The notes beneath the pieces are model-generated. The model was given only the letters and a program-made list of their open reading frames with translations, ran no database searches and had not been told where the DNA came from. Position numbers and translations under genes: made by a program. Positions 1 through 6,676 of a stretch of DNA of 42,346 nucleotides are shown piece by piece (the stretch's first letter is position 1; each line of letters begins with the position of its first letter). Origin of the DNA: DASQPR01 sp035713725 (lineage in GTDB: Bacteria > Actinomycetota > Actinomycetes > Mycobacteriales > Micromonosporaceae); contig DASTMZ010000190.1 in assembly GCA_035713725.1 (NCBI GenBank), positions 1 through 42,346 on the forward strand, given 5' to 3'.

Positions 1-1
1 G

Positions 2-274
2 TGTCCCTACCAGGCCGACTTCTCGTCGGTCGTCAGCGTGGCCGTCGGGCCGCAGATCGTCACCGTCGTATGGATCTTCAGCCAGGGCGCGGCCTCCGCC
101 TCTGAACTGCACTTCACGGGTACGGGCCCGCAGTCGGTCACGATCGGCACCAGTGCGGAGATCAACGGCCTGTCGTTGGGCAGCAAGTTCACCGCGCGCG
201 TTTCCGTTCCGACGGCCGGCGGCACGACGACCGCCCCGGCGAGCGTGACGTGCGACCTGCCCAAGCAGCCGTAG
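2..274 (+). CDS. C-terminal part of an unidentified protein, probably secreted
   Basis: The frame is open from the left edge to a TAG at 272-274, so only the last 90 residues are present and the start lies outside the window. The visible part is rich in Thr, Ser, Val and Gly with alternating hydrophobic residues, including the stretch VVWIFSQG, and carries one Cys near each end. This suggests a beta-sandwich domain such as those on exported or surface proteins, which is inference from composition only. No catalytic motif is visible and I do not recognise the family. It converges on the phosphotransferase gene with an 18-nt gap and no clear terminator. Confidence 0.5.
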   Translation, partial: CPYQADFSSVVSVAVGPQIVTVVWIFSQGAASASELHFTGTGPQSVTIGTSAEINGLSLGSKFTARVSVPTAGGTTTAPASVTCDLPKQP

Positions 275-292
275 CCAACGCGGCGCCGGCCA

Positions 293-1225
293 TCACGTGG
301 CTATGCCGGCCCGCTGCAAGCGTTCGGCGGCCTCGTCCGGCTCCAGCGCGATGACGCCATCCAGCCGCCACTTCTTCTCGTTGAACGCGCGCAACCACAA
401 TCCCGCGGCCCACGCCGCTTCGACGGCGTCGACCGGCCATGTTCGCGAGGTCGCTCGCTGGTACGCATCGAGAAAGGCGGCCGTCTGATCAAGCGACGCG
501 AACGGCCCGGCACCGGCTGGCCAAGCGGCAGCGGCCAGCCCGACAACGATCGCCTCGGGTGCCACGATCACGCTGTCCCAGTCGTGCACGGCGACGGGTT
601 CGAGACCGCGCCACCGGACGTTATGTGCCTCGAAGTCGCCATGACCGACGACCACTCGGACGGGCCCGTAGTCGGTGAGCCGACGTTGCACCGCGGCGCC
701 GATCTCGTCGAGCCACACCGTGTCTGGGATCGCGTTCAGATCATCGGGCCGGTCGTCGGCCGCCGGCCACACTCCGGGGCCGGTGTGATCCCACGCCGTC
801 CATGGTGGACCGGGTGTCATCGATGTCACGCCGGCGACCGGCGGCGCGAGGCGGATCATGCGTGCGAGCAGGCCGGCGTACGCGTCCACCGCACCCGGCA
901 CAGCCGCCGCTAGGACGTCTCCGCCGGGCATATGCGTCTCCGCGCTGGCCACCAACCCGTGCACTCCCCCACCGCCGAACGGCACCGGCCCGACCAGCGG
1001 CTCCGGACACGGGAACCCGACCCGCCACAGTCGCTCGTGGACGTACGCACAGCCGGCGAGCCGGGGGTGGTCCGGCCGTACCTTGACGACGACCCGGCGT
1101 CGATCGGCGAGCACCACACCGGTGACCTGAGACAGGTGGCCGGAGCTGAACAGGGTGTCGACCGGCCGGGCACCGAGCCACATCGCGCACCAGTCCGCGA
1201 GCGCGCGCTCCTCCGAGGTCGGCAC
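293..1225 (-). CDS. Aminoglycoside-phosphotransferase-fold (APH/choline kinase-like) protein
   Basis: A 310-residue protein of the APH kinase-like fold. The catalytic loop is visible as HGDFEAHNVRW (the HGDxxxxN pattern) and is followed by the metal-binding Asp in VHDWDS. The ATP-binding lysine lies in the N-terminal lobe within RRVVVKVRPDH. The family transfers phosphate from ATP to small hydroxylated molecules such as aminoglycosides, macrolides, choline or homoserine. The substrate cannot be read from the sequence, and a resistance role should not be assumed. The start is a GTG at 1225; no earlier start in this frame looks better. It is monocistronic and convergent with the partial gene at the left edge. 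Confidence 0.8.
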   Translation of the reverse strand: MPTSEERALADWCAMWLGARPVDTLFSSGHLSQVTGVVLADRRRVVVKVRPDHPRLAGCAYVHERLWRVGFPCPEPLVGPVPFGGGGVHGLVASAETHMPGGDVLAAAVPGAVDAYAGLLARMIRLAPPVAGVTSMTPGPPWTAWDHTGPGVWPAADDRPDDLNAIPDTVWLDEIGAAVQRRLTDYGPVRVVVGHGDFEAHNVRWRGLEPVAVHDWDSVIVAPEAIVVGLAAAAWPAGAGPFASLDQTAAFLDAYQRATSRTWPVDAVEAAWAAGLWLRAFNEKKWRLDGVIALEPDEAAERLQRAGIAT

Positions 1226-1268
1226 AGCGTGAACCTACCGTTGCCGTGCGACATCGGCGACGTCGTGA

Positions 1269-1349
1269 AGCCGACACGATCGCGAACCGACACGACCACG
1301 AACCGACACGACCACGAACCGACCCGATCGCGAAGCCGACTCGACCGCG
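1269..1349. repeat. Degenerate 16-bp tandem repeat, five units
   Basis: Five units follow head to tail: 1269-1284, 1285-1300, 1301-1316, 1317-1332 and 1333-1349. The middle two are identical (AACCGACACGACCACG); the outer ones differ at a few bases and the last is 17 bp. The array lies between the divergent phosphotransferase gene and the DUF2461 gene, so it may sit between or within their promoters. It is not in a gene. Confidence 0.8.
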
Positions 1350-1407
1350 ATGCGGGGCAGATCGCTTGCGGTTCGCGCCGGAAGCCGCCGGTGGCAGGAT
1401 GGTCGCC

Positions 1408-2064
1408 ATGGCTGGTCGCACCGCTGCTACGGCGTTCACCGGATTCTCCGACGAGGCGTTCGAGTTCTACGAAGGGCTCGTCGCGGACAACTCGAAGGCC
1501 TACTGGACCGCGCACAAACACGTCTACGAGGATCGCGTACGAGCACCGATGCAGGCACTCCTCGAGTCGCTTGCGGCACGCTTCGATGGCACGCCGGCCA
1601 TGTTCCGGCCCTACCGCGACGTACGGTTCAGCGCGGACAAGTCGCCCTACAAGACGGCGCAGGGTGGCTTCCTCGAGACGGCCCACGGCCTCGGCTACTG
1701 GATGCAGCTGGACGCCGACGGGATCATGGTCGGCGGCGGATTCCATGCACACGACAAGGCACAGACCGCCCGCTTCCGCGCCGCGATCGACAATGGCATC
1801 TCGGGTCCCAAGCTCGTCGCCGTCGTGGGCAAGCTGGTCAAAGGTGGGTACGCCATCGGCGGCGACGCGGTGCGTACCCGCCCGCGAGGCGTGGCGGCGG
1901 ATCATCCGCGCCTGGACCTGATGCGCCACGAAAGCCTGACCGTGTCACGACGGCTCGAGCCGGCCGAGTGCGTCGCGCCGGACTTCGCCACGGTGCTCAC
2001 CCGCCACTGGAAGTCGGTCACGCCGCTCGTCGACTGGTGCCGGAGCTACGCCCAGCCGACCTGA
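1408..2064 (+). CDS. DUF2461 (TIGR02453-type) family protein
   Basis: A protein of 218 residues that fits the DUF2461 family: it begins with FTGFSDEAFEFYEGLVADNS and carries the conserved block FRPYRDVRFSADKSPYKT around residue 70, followed by the Gly-rich strand GYWMQLDADGIMVGGGF. Members are widespread in bacteria and have no established biochemical function. The start could be the ATG at 1399 or at 1408. The second is preferred because AGGATGG precedes it at about the right distance, and family members start close to the FTGF motif. It stands alone, upstream of the XdhC-type gene on the same strand. Confidence 0.75.
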   Translation: MAGRTAATAFTGFSDEAFEFYEGLVADNSKAYWTAHKHVYEDRVRAPMQALLESLAARFDGTPAMFRPYRDVRFSADKSPYKTAQGGFLETAHGLGYWMQLDADGIMVGGGFHAHDKAQTARFRAAIDNGISGPKLVAVVGKLVKGGYAIGGDAVRTRPRGVAADHPRLDLMRHESLTVSRRLEPAECVAPDFATVLTRHWKSVTPLVDWCRSYAQPT

Positions 2065-2118
2065 GTGCCGCGGGCGGGCTCTGGCCGCGCCCGCCCGGCG
2101 TCTTCTAGAGTCGAAAGC

Positions 2119-2709
2119 GTGACGCAGAACGCCGAGCAGCACGTGCACACGCATGCCGACGGTTCAGTGCACGAGGGGACTCACGACCTTGCGTGCGCGA
2201 TGGCACACGGCGACCTCCCACCGGAGGTGGAACCCCGTACGCTCGTCGCGGTATTCGCGGCGCCGGTGTCGTCGTACCTGATGCACTTCGCGCGCGACGC
2301 CGGCTTCCGTACCGTCCTCGTCGAGCCCGACCAGGCCAAGGTGACCGCGGACGTCGTGGCCAATGCGGACGGCGTCGCGAGTACGGTCGACCCAAGCTTC
2401 GCCGACGCCCGCGCCGACATCGTGGTGTGTGACCACGACCGGCCCGAACTCGGTGACGTGCTCACCGACGCGCTGGCCTTCCCGGCCCGCTGGATCGGTG
2501 TGATGGGGAGCCCGCGCCATACCGCGCCGCACATCAAGGCGTTGCAGGATCGCGGCGTACCCGAGGAGCTGATCGCCAAGGTGCACCGCCCGATCGGGCT
2601 GAACATCGGCTCCCACACGCCGGCCGAGATCGCTATCTCGACGCTCGCCGGGCTGATCGCCGACCGCAATGCACGCCCTGGCGGTTTCACCTTCCCAACC
2701 CCCGCCTAA
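2119..2709 (+). CDS. XdhC/CoxI-type Rossmann-domain protein
   Basis: A 196-residue protein. The C-terminal half has the XdhC Rossmann signature: a strand ending in WIGVMGSPRHTAPHIKAL, then PIGLNIGSHTPAEIAISTLAGLIA. XdhC-type proteins help insert or modify molybdenum cofactor in xanthine dehydrogenase and CO dehydrogenase-like enzymes. No such enzyme is encoded nearby, so the partner is unknown. The protein lacks the usual N-terminal XdhC_CoxI domain with its Cys motif and instead starts with a His-rich segment (EQHVHTHADGSVHEGTHD), which could bind metal. The GTG start at 2119 has a TAGAGT hexamer about 7 nt upstream, so the message may be leaderless. Confidence 0.75.
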   Translation: MTQNAEQHVHTHADGSVHEGTHDLACAMAHGDLPPEVEPRTLVAVFAAPVSSYLMHFARDAGFRTVLVEPDQAKVTADVVANADGVASTVDPSFADARADIVVCDHDRPELGDVLTDALAFPARWIGVMGSPRHTAPHIKALQDRGVPEELIAKVHRPIGLNIGSHTPAEIAISTLAGLIADRNARPGGFTFPTPA

Positions 2710-2742
2710 CGCCGCGCACACGAAGCACGCCGAACCATGGCG

Positions 2743-2885
2743 CCTTCCGGCACCACGTACACCCGCAAAGCCTCAACCCACCGCGTGTCGACGAACCGCG
2801 ACCAGCGCGCATCGGGCGGGGCCGGCTTGCACACGACGACCTAAAACGCTTTGCCCGTCGCCGTGTGGAAGGCGGCCCAGCCCTA
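2743..2885. repeat. 143-bp direct repeat, copy 1, with internal hairpin
   Basis: The first of two near-identical 143-bp copies; the second is 173 bp downstream. Bases 2821-2876 form an imperfect stem-loop with arms of about 20 nt and a 16-nt loop. This copy has more arm mismatches than copy 2. The pair fills the gap between the convergent xdhC-like and glyS genes. Confidence 0.85.
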
Positions 2886-2915
2886 CCCGCCCCCGAAGCG
2901 CCGGCACAACGGGAC

Positions 2916-3058
2916 CCTTCCGGCACCACGTACACCCGCAAAGCCTCAACCCACCGCGTGTCGACGAACCGCGACCAGCGCGCATCGGGCGGGGCCGGCT
3001 TTCACACGACGACCTAAAACGCTCTACCCGTCGCCGTGTGGAAGCCGGCCCAGCCCTA
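2916..3058. repeat. 143-bp direct repeat, copy 2, with internal hairpin
   Basis: The second copy differs from copy 1 at about five positions. Bases 2994-3049 form a stem-loop: GCCGGCTTTCACACGACGAC pairs with the arm ending at 3049 with two non-Watson-Crick positions, around a 16-nt loop. It ends 12 bp from the glyS stop codon and could terminate or protect the glyS transcript. The build resembles REP/BIME elements. Confidence 0.85.
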
Positions 3059-3069
3059 AACCGCAACCG

Positions 3070-4449
3070 TCAACAGACCGGAAGCCGCTCCGTCAAGTAC
3101 GTCTCAACCTGAGACAGCGACACCCGCTCCTGCTCCATCGAATCGCGATTCCTTACCGTCACCGCGTTGTCGTCGAGCGTGTCGAAGTCGACGGTGACGC
3201 AATACGGTGTGCCGATCTCGTCCTGACGTCGGTATCGCTTGCCGATGCCCTGTGCGTCGTCGAACTCGACGACCCAGCGCTTGCGCAGCGCGGCCGCGAG
3301 GTCCTTCGCCTTCGGCGTGAGGCGCTCGTTGCGGGACAACGGAAGCACGGCCACCTTCACCGGCGCGAGGCGCGGGTCGAGGCGCATCACCGTCCGGCGG
3401 TCCACGCCACCCTTGGTGTTCGGTGCCTCATCCTCGTCGTACGCCTCGAGCATGAACGCCAGCATCGAACGACCGACGCCCGCGGCCGGCTCGATGACGT
3501 AGGGCACCCAGCGCTCCTTGCGTTCCTGGTCGAAATACGACAGATCGACGCCGGAATGCTTCGAGTGGGTGGACAAGTCGAAGTTGGTACGGTTCGCGAT
3601 GCCTTCGAGCTCACCGTATTCGCTGCCGCTGAACCGGAAGCGGTATTCGATGTCGACCGTCCGCTTCGAGTAGTGCGACAGCTTCTCCTGCGGGTGTTCG
3701 TAGAAGCGCAGGTTGTCCGGCGAGAGGCCGAGGCCGACATACCAGTCCCAGCGCTGCTGGAGCCAGTACTCATGCCAGGTCTCGTCGGTGCCAGGCTCGA
3801 CGAAGAACTCCATCTCCATCTGCTCGAACTCACGCGTACGGAAGATGAAGTTGCCCGGCGTGATCTCGTTCCGGAAGCTCTTGCCGATCTGCGCGATGCC
3901 GAACGGCGGCTTCATCCGCGCGGACGTCTCGACGTTGCGGTAGTTGATGAAGATGCCCTGGGCCGTCTCGGGCCGCAGGTAGTGCAGGCCATCGTCGCTC
4001 TCGACCGCGCCGAGGTAGGTCTTCATCAGGCCGTTGAACATCTTCGGCTCGCTGAACGTGCCTTTGTTGCCGCAGTTCGGGCAGTTCAGGTCGGCGAGCG
4101 AGGTCGGCGGGTGGTTGTGCTTCTCCTCGTACGCCTCTTCCAGGTGATCGGCCCGAAAACGCTTGTGGCAGAACTGGCATTCGGTCAGCGGGTCGACGAA
4201 CTCGGCAATGTGGCCGGATGCCTCCCACACCGACTTGGCGAGGATCACGGCCGAGTCGATGCCCACGATGTCGTCGCGCTCCTGCACCATCGATCGCCAC
4301 CACTGCCGGCGGATGTTCTCCTTGAGTTCGACGCCGAGCGGACCGTAGTCCCATGCCGACCGGCTTCCGCCATAGATCTCGCTGGATGGGAACACGAAAC
4401 CGCGGTGTTTCGCGAGGCTCGTGACGGCATCGATGCGATCGACGGGCAT
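3070..4449 (-). CDS. glyS: Glycyl-tRNA synthetase (dimeric class II type)
   Basis: A 459-residue enzyme that charges tRNA-Gly. It is the alpha-2 type used by actinobacteria. The class II core starts with RGFVFPSSEIYGGSRSAWDY. A four-Cys zinc knuckle is visible (Cys91, Cys94, Cys123, Cys126). Motif 2 lies around residues 192-215 (FRNEITPGNFIFRTREFEQ), motif 3 around 323-336 (GVGRSMLAFM), and an anticodon-binding domain follows from about 370. The ATG at 4449 is chosen over a GTG at 4455 because GGAGG lies 5 nt before it, whereas the GTG would overlap that site. The gene is leftward, with two leader hairpins upstream. Its place beside smtB-zur matches mycobacteria. Confidence 0.97.
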   Translation of the reverse strand: MPVDRIDAVTSLAKHRGFVFPSSEIYGGSRSAWDYGPLGVELKENIRRQWWRSMVQERDDIVGIDSAVILAKSVWEASGHIAEFVDPLTECQFCHKRFRADHLEEAYEEKHNHPPTSLADLNCPNCGNKGTFSEPKMFNGLMKTYLGAVESDDGLHYLRPETAQGIFINYRNVETSARMKPPFGIAQIGKSFRNEITPGNFIFRTREFEQMEMEFFVEPGTDETWHEYWLQQRWDWYVGLGLSPDNLRFYEHPQEKLSHYSKRTVDIEYRFRFSGSEYGELEGIANRTNFDLSTHSKHSGVDLSYFDQERKERWVPYVIEPAAGVGRSMLAFMLEAYDEDEAPNTKGGVDRRTVMRLDPRLAPVKVAVLPLSRNERLTPKAKDLAAALRKRWVVEFDDAQGIGKRYRRQDEIGTPYCVTVDFDTLDDNAVTVRNRDSMEQERVSLSQVETYLTERLPVC

Positions 4450-4465
4450 GGGCACCTCCGTAAGG

Positions 4466-4527
4466 CGCCGGCTGGCTGCCGGCGTAGCTCCGCGTTGCGG
4501 ACCTGGAAACGCACTGATCCTTCCAGG
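4466..4527 (-). promoter_or_regulatory. glyS leader hairpins
   Basis: Two perfect small stem-loops lie just upstream of glyS. One (4502-4527) has 7-bp arms CCTGGAA/TTCCAGG around a 12-nt loop. The other (4466-4484) has 7-bp arms CGCCGGC/GCCGGCG around a 5-nt loop and ends a few nt before the ribosome-binding site. They could control translation. I see no T-box specifier or antiterminator signature. Confidence 0.45.
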
Positions 4528-4600
4528 CTACGGTGCCCGCCGCGCGTGCACCCCCGCATTTCCCAGCCCAAGATCAATTGATGGGTACGGTTGCACCCGC

Positions 4601-5107
4601 TCATTCCTCGCCGCAGACCCGGCTCGTCCCGTCCGACTCGACGATCACGACGATGCGGTCGTGCACGGTGCCACCATCGTCGAACGTGAGTTGCACCGGC
4701 ACGATCGTCGCGTCGGTGGAGATCTCCGGCTGGTCGAGCCGGAACGATTCGAGCGACGGGTTGGAGAAGTCCGCGGTGAATTCGGCGAGCGTCAACCGTT
4801 CGCGCAGCGGTTCGCATTGAGCGCGGTACGCACCAGCGAAGTCGTCGTGCTCCAGATCGGTGAGGAACTCCGTGACCGCCCTCGTCGCGTTCACGCTGCG
4901 CTCGTGCACGGTTCCGCGTACTAGAGCCGCGAATCCCGCGATGCCGCCACCACAGACGAGAACGAGTACCGCCGCACCGATGCCGAGACCGGTCCACAGG
5001 CGCCGCCGGTTGCCGTCAGTCGGCGGTGCGACGAACGGCGGCCGTACGCCGGGACCGGGCGGCGGGGCCGGTACGACAGTCGGCGGCGGCATCGGCGGCG
5101 TACTCAT
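4601..5107 (-). CDS. Small membrane-anchored protein with DUF4878/NTF2-like outer domain
   Basis: A protein of 168 residues. The first 30 residues are Pro-rich (MSTPPMPPPTVVPAPPPGPG) and cytoplasmic. One membrane helix follows (LWTGLGIGAAVLVLVCGGGIAGFAALV), then an outer domain of about 105 residues. That domain starts with an alpha helix (VNATRAVTEFLTDLEHDDFAGAYRAQC) typical of DUF4878/NTF2-like lumazine-fold domains and ends with beta strands and a Cys pair. No enzyme function is known for this layout. The ATG start overlaps the stop codon of the ABM gene by 4 nt (ATGA), so the two are translationally coupled. Confidence 0.75.
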   Translation of the reverse strand: MSTPPMPPPTVVPAPPPGPGVRPPFVAPPTDGNRRRLWTGLGIGAAVLVLVCGGGIAGFAALVRGTVHERSVNATRAVTEFLTDLEHDDFAGAYRAQCEPLRERLTLAEFTADFSNPSLESFRLDQPEISTDATIVPVQLTFDDGGTVHDRIVVIVESDGTSRVCGEE

Positions 5108-5436
5108 GCGCGGTCGCTCGTCGACGTTGTCACCGTGCCGCCTGGTGCGGCGCTCGCCAGCACCTCGTACGCGGACGGCTCGTCGACGCTGCTCGCGAGC
5201 AGTGGCGTCGCGTGCACTCGTACGTCGAAGTTGCCTAGTGCCCGGCGGTACGCGCCGACCGACTCCCATTCGGTCTGCAGGCTCCAGCGTGTCGGGTCGT
5301 CGTACGCCCGGCCGAGCGCGCCGCGCACGTACCCCGGCCGGGCCGCCAGCACCTCGAGCGCCGCCGCGGCACGCTCGGCGAAGTCCGCGTGGGCAGGCTC
5401 CTCCGGCGGCACGATGAACCGGTTCACGACGAGCAT
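5104..5436 (-). CDS. Antibiotic biosynthesis monooxygenase (ABM) domain protein
   Basis: A 110-residue ferredoxin-like fold protein of the ABM type. It starts MLVVNRFIVPPEEPAHADFAERAAAALEVLAARPGYVRG and has the typical strand WSLQTEWESVGAYRRALGNFDVR. The ABM family includes small cofactor-free monooxygenases and haem-degrading enzymes, but many members have no known substrate. The catalytic Asn/Trp/His of haem-degrading members cannot be assigned with confidence. The start at 5436 is chosen because it gives the usual family N-terminus; the reading frame further upstream is antisense to the DUF6703-type gene. It is coupled to the downstream membrane protein. Confidence 0.75.
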   Translation of the reverse strand: MLVVNRFIVPPEEPAHADFAERAAAALEVLAARPGYVRGALGRAYDDPTRWSLQTEWESVGAYRRALGNFDVRVHATPLLASSVDEPSAYEVLASAAPGGTVTTSTSDRA

Positions 5437-5556
5437 CGCGGCCCATCCTCGTTGGTCGGTCGGTGGTCGGTCTACCGTATCCAAGGTCGACCGCATCCAG
5501 GGCTCCACGATATCGATGCCCCGCCGCACCGGGGCGCCGCGACGAAGGCAGGGCAC

Positions 5557-5808
5557 ATGCCGAACGGGATCTTGCAACGGCTCGCCGGTGGCGGCCGTAC
5601 CGGCGTGTTCCTCGGTGCGCTGGCGGTCATCCTCGTCGCGCTGTTCCTGCCCGGCTGGACCGGTGCAATCCTGCTCTTCGCCATCGTTTCCGCACTCGGG
5701 TGGCTGCTGACGCACACCTGGCCGGTCACGCCGCCACAGACCCGCGCGATGCGTGTGATCGTGCTGGTCGGCCTGCTCGCGATCGCGGCGTACAAGATCC
5801 GCTCCTAG
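5557..5808 (+). CDS. DUF6703-type small membrane protein
   Basis: An 83-residue protein with probably three membrane helices: GVFLGALAVILVALFLPG, AILLFAIVSALGWLLTHTW and AMRVIVLVGLLAIAAYKI. Proteins of this type (DUF6703 in my recollection) are common next to smtB-zur in actinobacteria and have no known role. The ATG at 5557 gives the standard short N-terminus (MPNGILQRL). It ends 18 nt before the large palindrome that precedes smtB, so it lies upstream of the zinc-controlled promoter and need not belong to that regulon. Confidence 0.65.
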   Translation: MPNGILQRLAGGGRTGVFLGALAVILVALFLPGWTGAILLFAIVSALGWLLTHTWPVTPPQTRAMRVIVLVGLLAIAAYKIRS

Positions 5809-5825
5809 CCGCGGCGGCCCGTCGG

Positions 5826-5854
5826 ACGCAGATGACAATGATTGTCATCTGCGT
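5826..5854. promoter_or_regulatory. 29-bp perfect palindrome: Zur/SmtB operator of smtB-zur
   Basis: Two perfectly complementary 14-nt arms surround a central G at 5840. The core TGACAATGATTGTCA is a 7-1-7 site close to actinobacterial Zur boxes (TGAAAATGATTTTCA type). It covers the -35 hexamer of the smtB promoter, so bound repressor would block RNA polymerase. Confidence 0.85.
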
Positions 5855-5870
5855 TCCGCCCGGATACGTT
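5842..5870 (+). promoter_or_regulatory. Promoter of smtB-zur
   Basis: The -35 hexamer TTGTCA (5842-5847) lies inside the palindrome. A 17-bp spacer follows, then the -10 hexamer TACGTT (5865-5870). The smtB ATG is 10 nt further on, after GGGAG. Confidence 0.6.
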
Positions 5871-5879
5871 GGGAGCACG

Positions 5880-6260
5880 ATGGACGCGACCGAATACCGG
5901 CGATACAGCGTCGCGAGCGCTCTTTTGCACGCGCTCGCCGCGCCGTTGCGCCTCGCCATCGTCATCGAGCTGGCGAGCGGCGGCGTACGGTGCGTCCACG
6001 AACTCGTCGACTCGCTCGGCGTGACGCAGCCGCTTGTGTCTCAGCATCTGCGGATCTTGCGATCCGCCGGTGTGGTTCGCGGTGCGCGGCGTGGTCGGGA
6101 GATCGAATACGCGCTCGCCGACGACCACGTCTCCCGCATCGTGGCCGACGCGATCGTGCACGCTAACGAGGGTGCGGCGACCGCGAGCTCTGCGTCCACC
6201 AACGCTTACGCCGACACCGACGACGGAGGAGACGACGGAGGCGACCATGCGCCTGCCTGA
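5880..6260 (+). CDS. smtB: ArsR/SmtB family zinc-sensing repressor
   Basis: A winged-helix repressor of 126 residues. The recognition region is GVTQPLVSQHLRILRSAGVV (residues 47-66), followed by the wing RGREIEYAL. The C-terminal helix carries the complete alpha-5 zinc site of SmtB/CzrA: Asp81, His83, His94 and Glu97 with the spacing D-x-H-(10)-H-x2-E. In this family zinc binding at the dimer interface releases DNA. The protein ends in an acidic tail (DDGGDDGG). It overlaps zur by 14 nt and lies behind the palindromic operator. In M. tuberculosis the equivalent pair is Rv2358-Rv2359, where SmtB represses zur when zinc is low. Confidence 0.93.
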   Translation: MDATEYRRYSVASALLHALAAPLRLAIVIELASGGVRCVHELVDSLGVTQPLVSQHLRILRSAGVVRGARRGREIEYALADDHVSRIVADAIVHANEGAATASSASTNAYADTDDGGDDGGDHAPA

Positions 6261-6657
6261 CGACGCCGCCGGCCGGCAGCGCAATACCCGGCAACGGCAC
6301 GCCGTGTCCGCGTTGCTGGCGGAGGTCGACGACTTCCGTACCGCGCAAGAGCTTCACGGCCTGCTTCGCGGTCGCGGCGATCGCGTCGGCCTGACCACCG
6401 TCTACCGCGCGCTGCAGACGATGGCCGACGCCGGCGAGGTGGACGTGATGCGGCTGCCTAGCGGCGAGCAACTGTTCCGGCAATGCAGCCGCAGCCATCA
6501 CCACCACCTCGTGTGCCGGCGCTGCGGCCGGACCGTTGAGGTCGCCGGCCCGACGGTGGAGAGCTGGGCGGACCGCATCGCGAACGAACACGGATTCGTG
6601 GACATCAGCCACACGGTGGAGATCTTCGGTACGTGTCAGGCCTGCGCGACCGGATGA
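6247..6657 (+). CDS. zur: Zinc uptake regulator Zur (FurB)
   Basis: A Fur-family repressor of 136 residues. The DNA-binding half holds QELHGLLRGRGDRVGLTTVYRAL. The metal half has the His-rich loop CSRSHHHHLVCRRCG and a structural zinc site from two CxxC pairs (Cys90/93 and Cys130/133). Cys80 and the His cluster at 84-87 likely belong to the sensing site, as in M. tuberculosis FurB. With zinc bound, Zur represses zinc-uptake genes. The ATG at 6247 lies inside the end of smtB behind GGAGG, so translation is coupled. The high-zinc repressor is thus placed under a low-zinc repressor. Confidence 0.95.
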   Translation: MRLPDDAAGRQRNTRQRHAVSALLAEVDDFRTAQELHGLLRGRGDRVGLTTVYRALQTMADAGEVDVMRLPSGEQLFRQCSRSHHHHLVCRRCGRTVEVAGPTVESWADRIANEHGFVDISHTVEIFGTCQACATG

Positions 6658-6676
6658 TCGGAAGCCGACCGCGGCG

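Noticed and set aside
2851..4581. Rightward open frame of 576 codons antisense to glyS
   Set aside because: It is the high-GC mirror of glyS; its product has no domain, while the opposite strand has every glycyl-tRNA synthetase motif.
4450..4600. T-box riboswitch upstream of glyS
   Set aside because: Hairpins are present, but no T-box sequence, specifier loop or antiterminator could be found.
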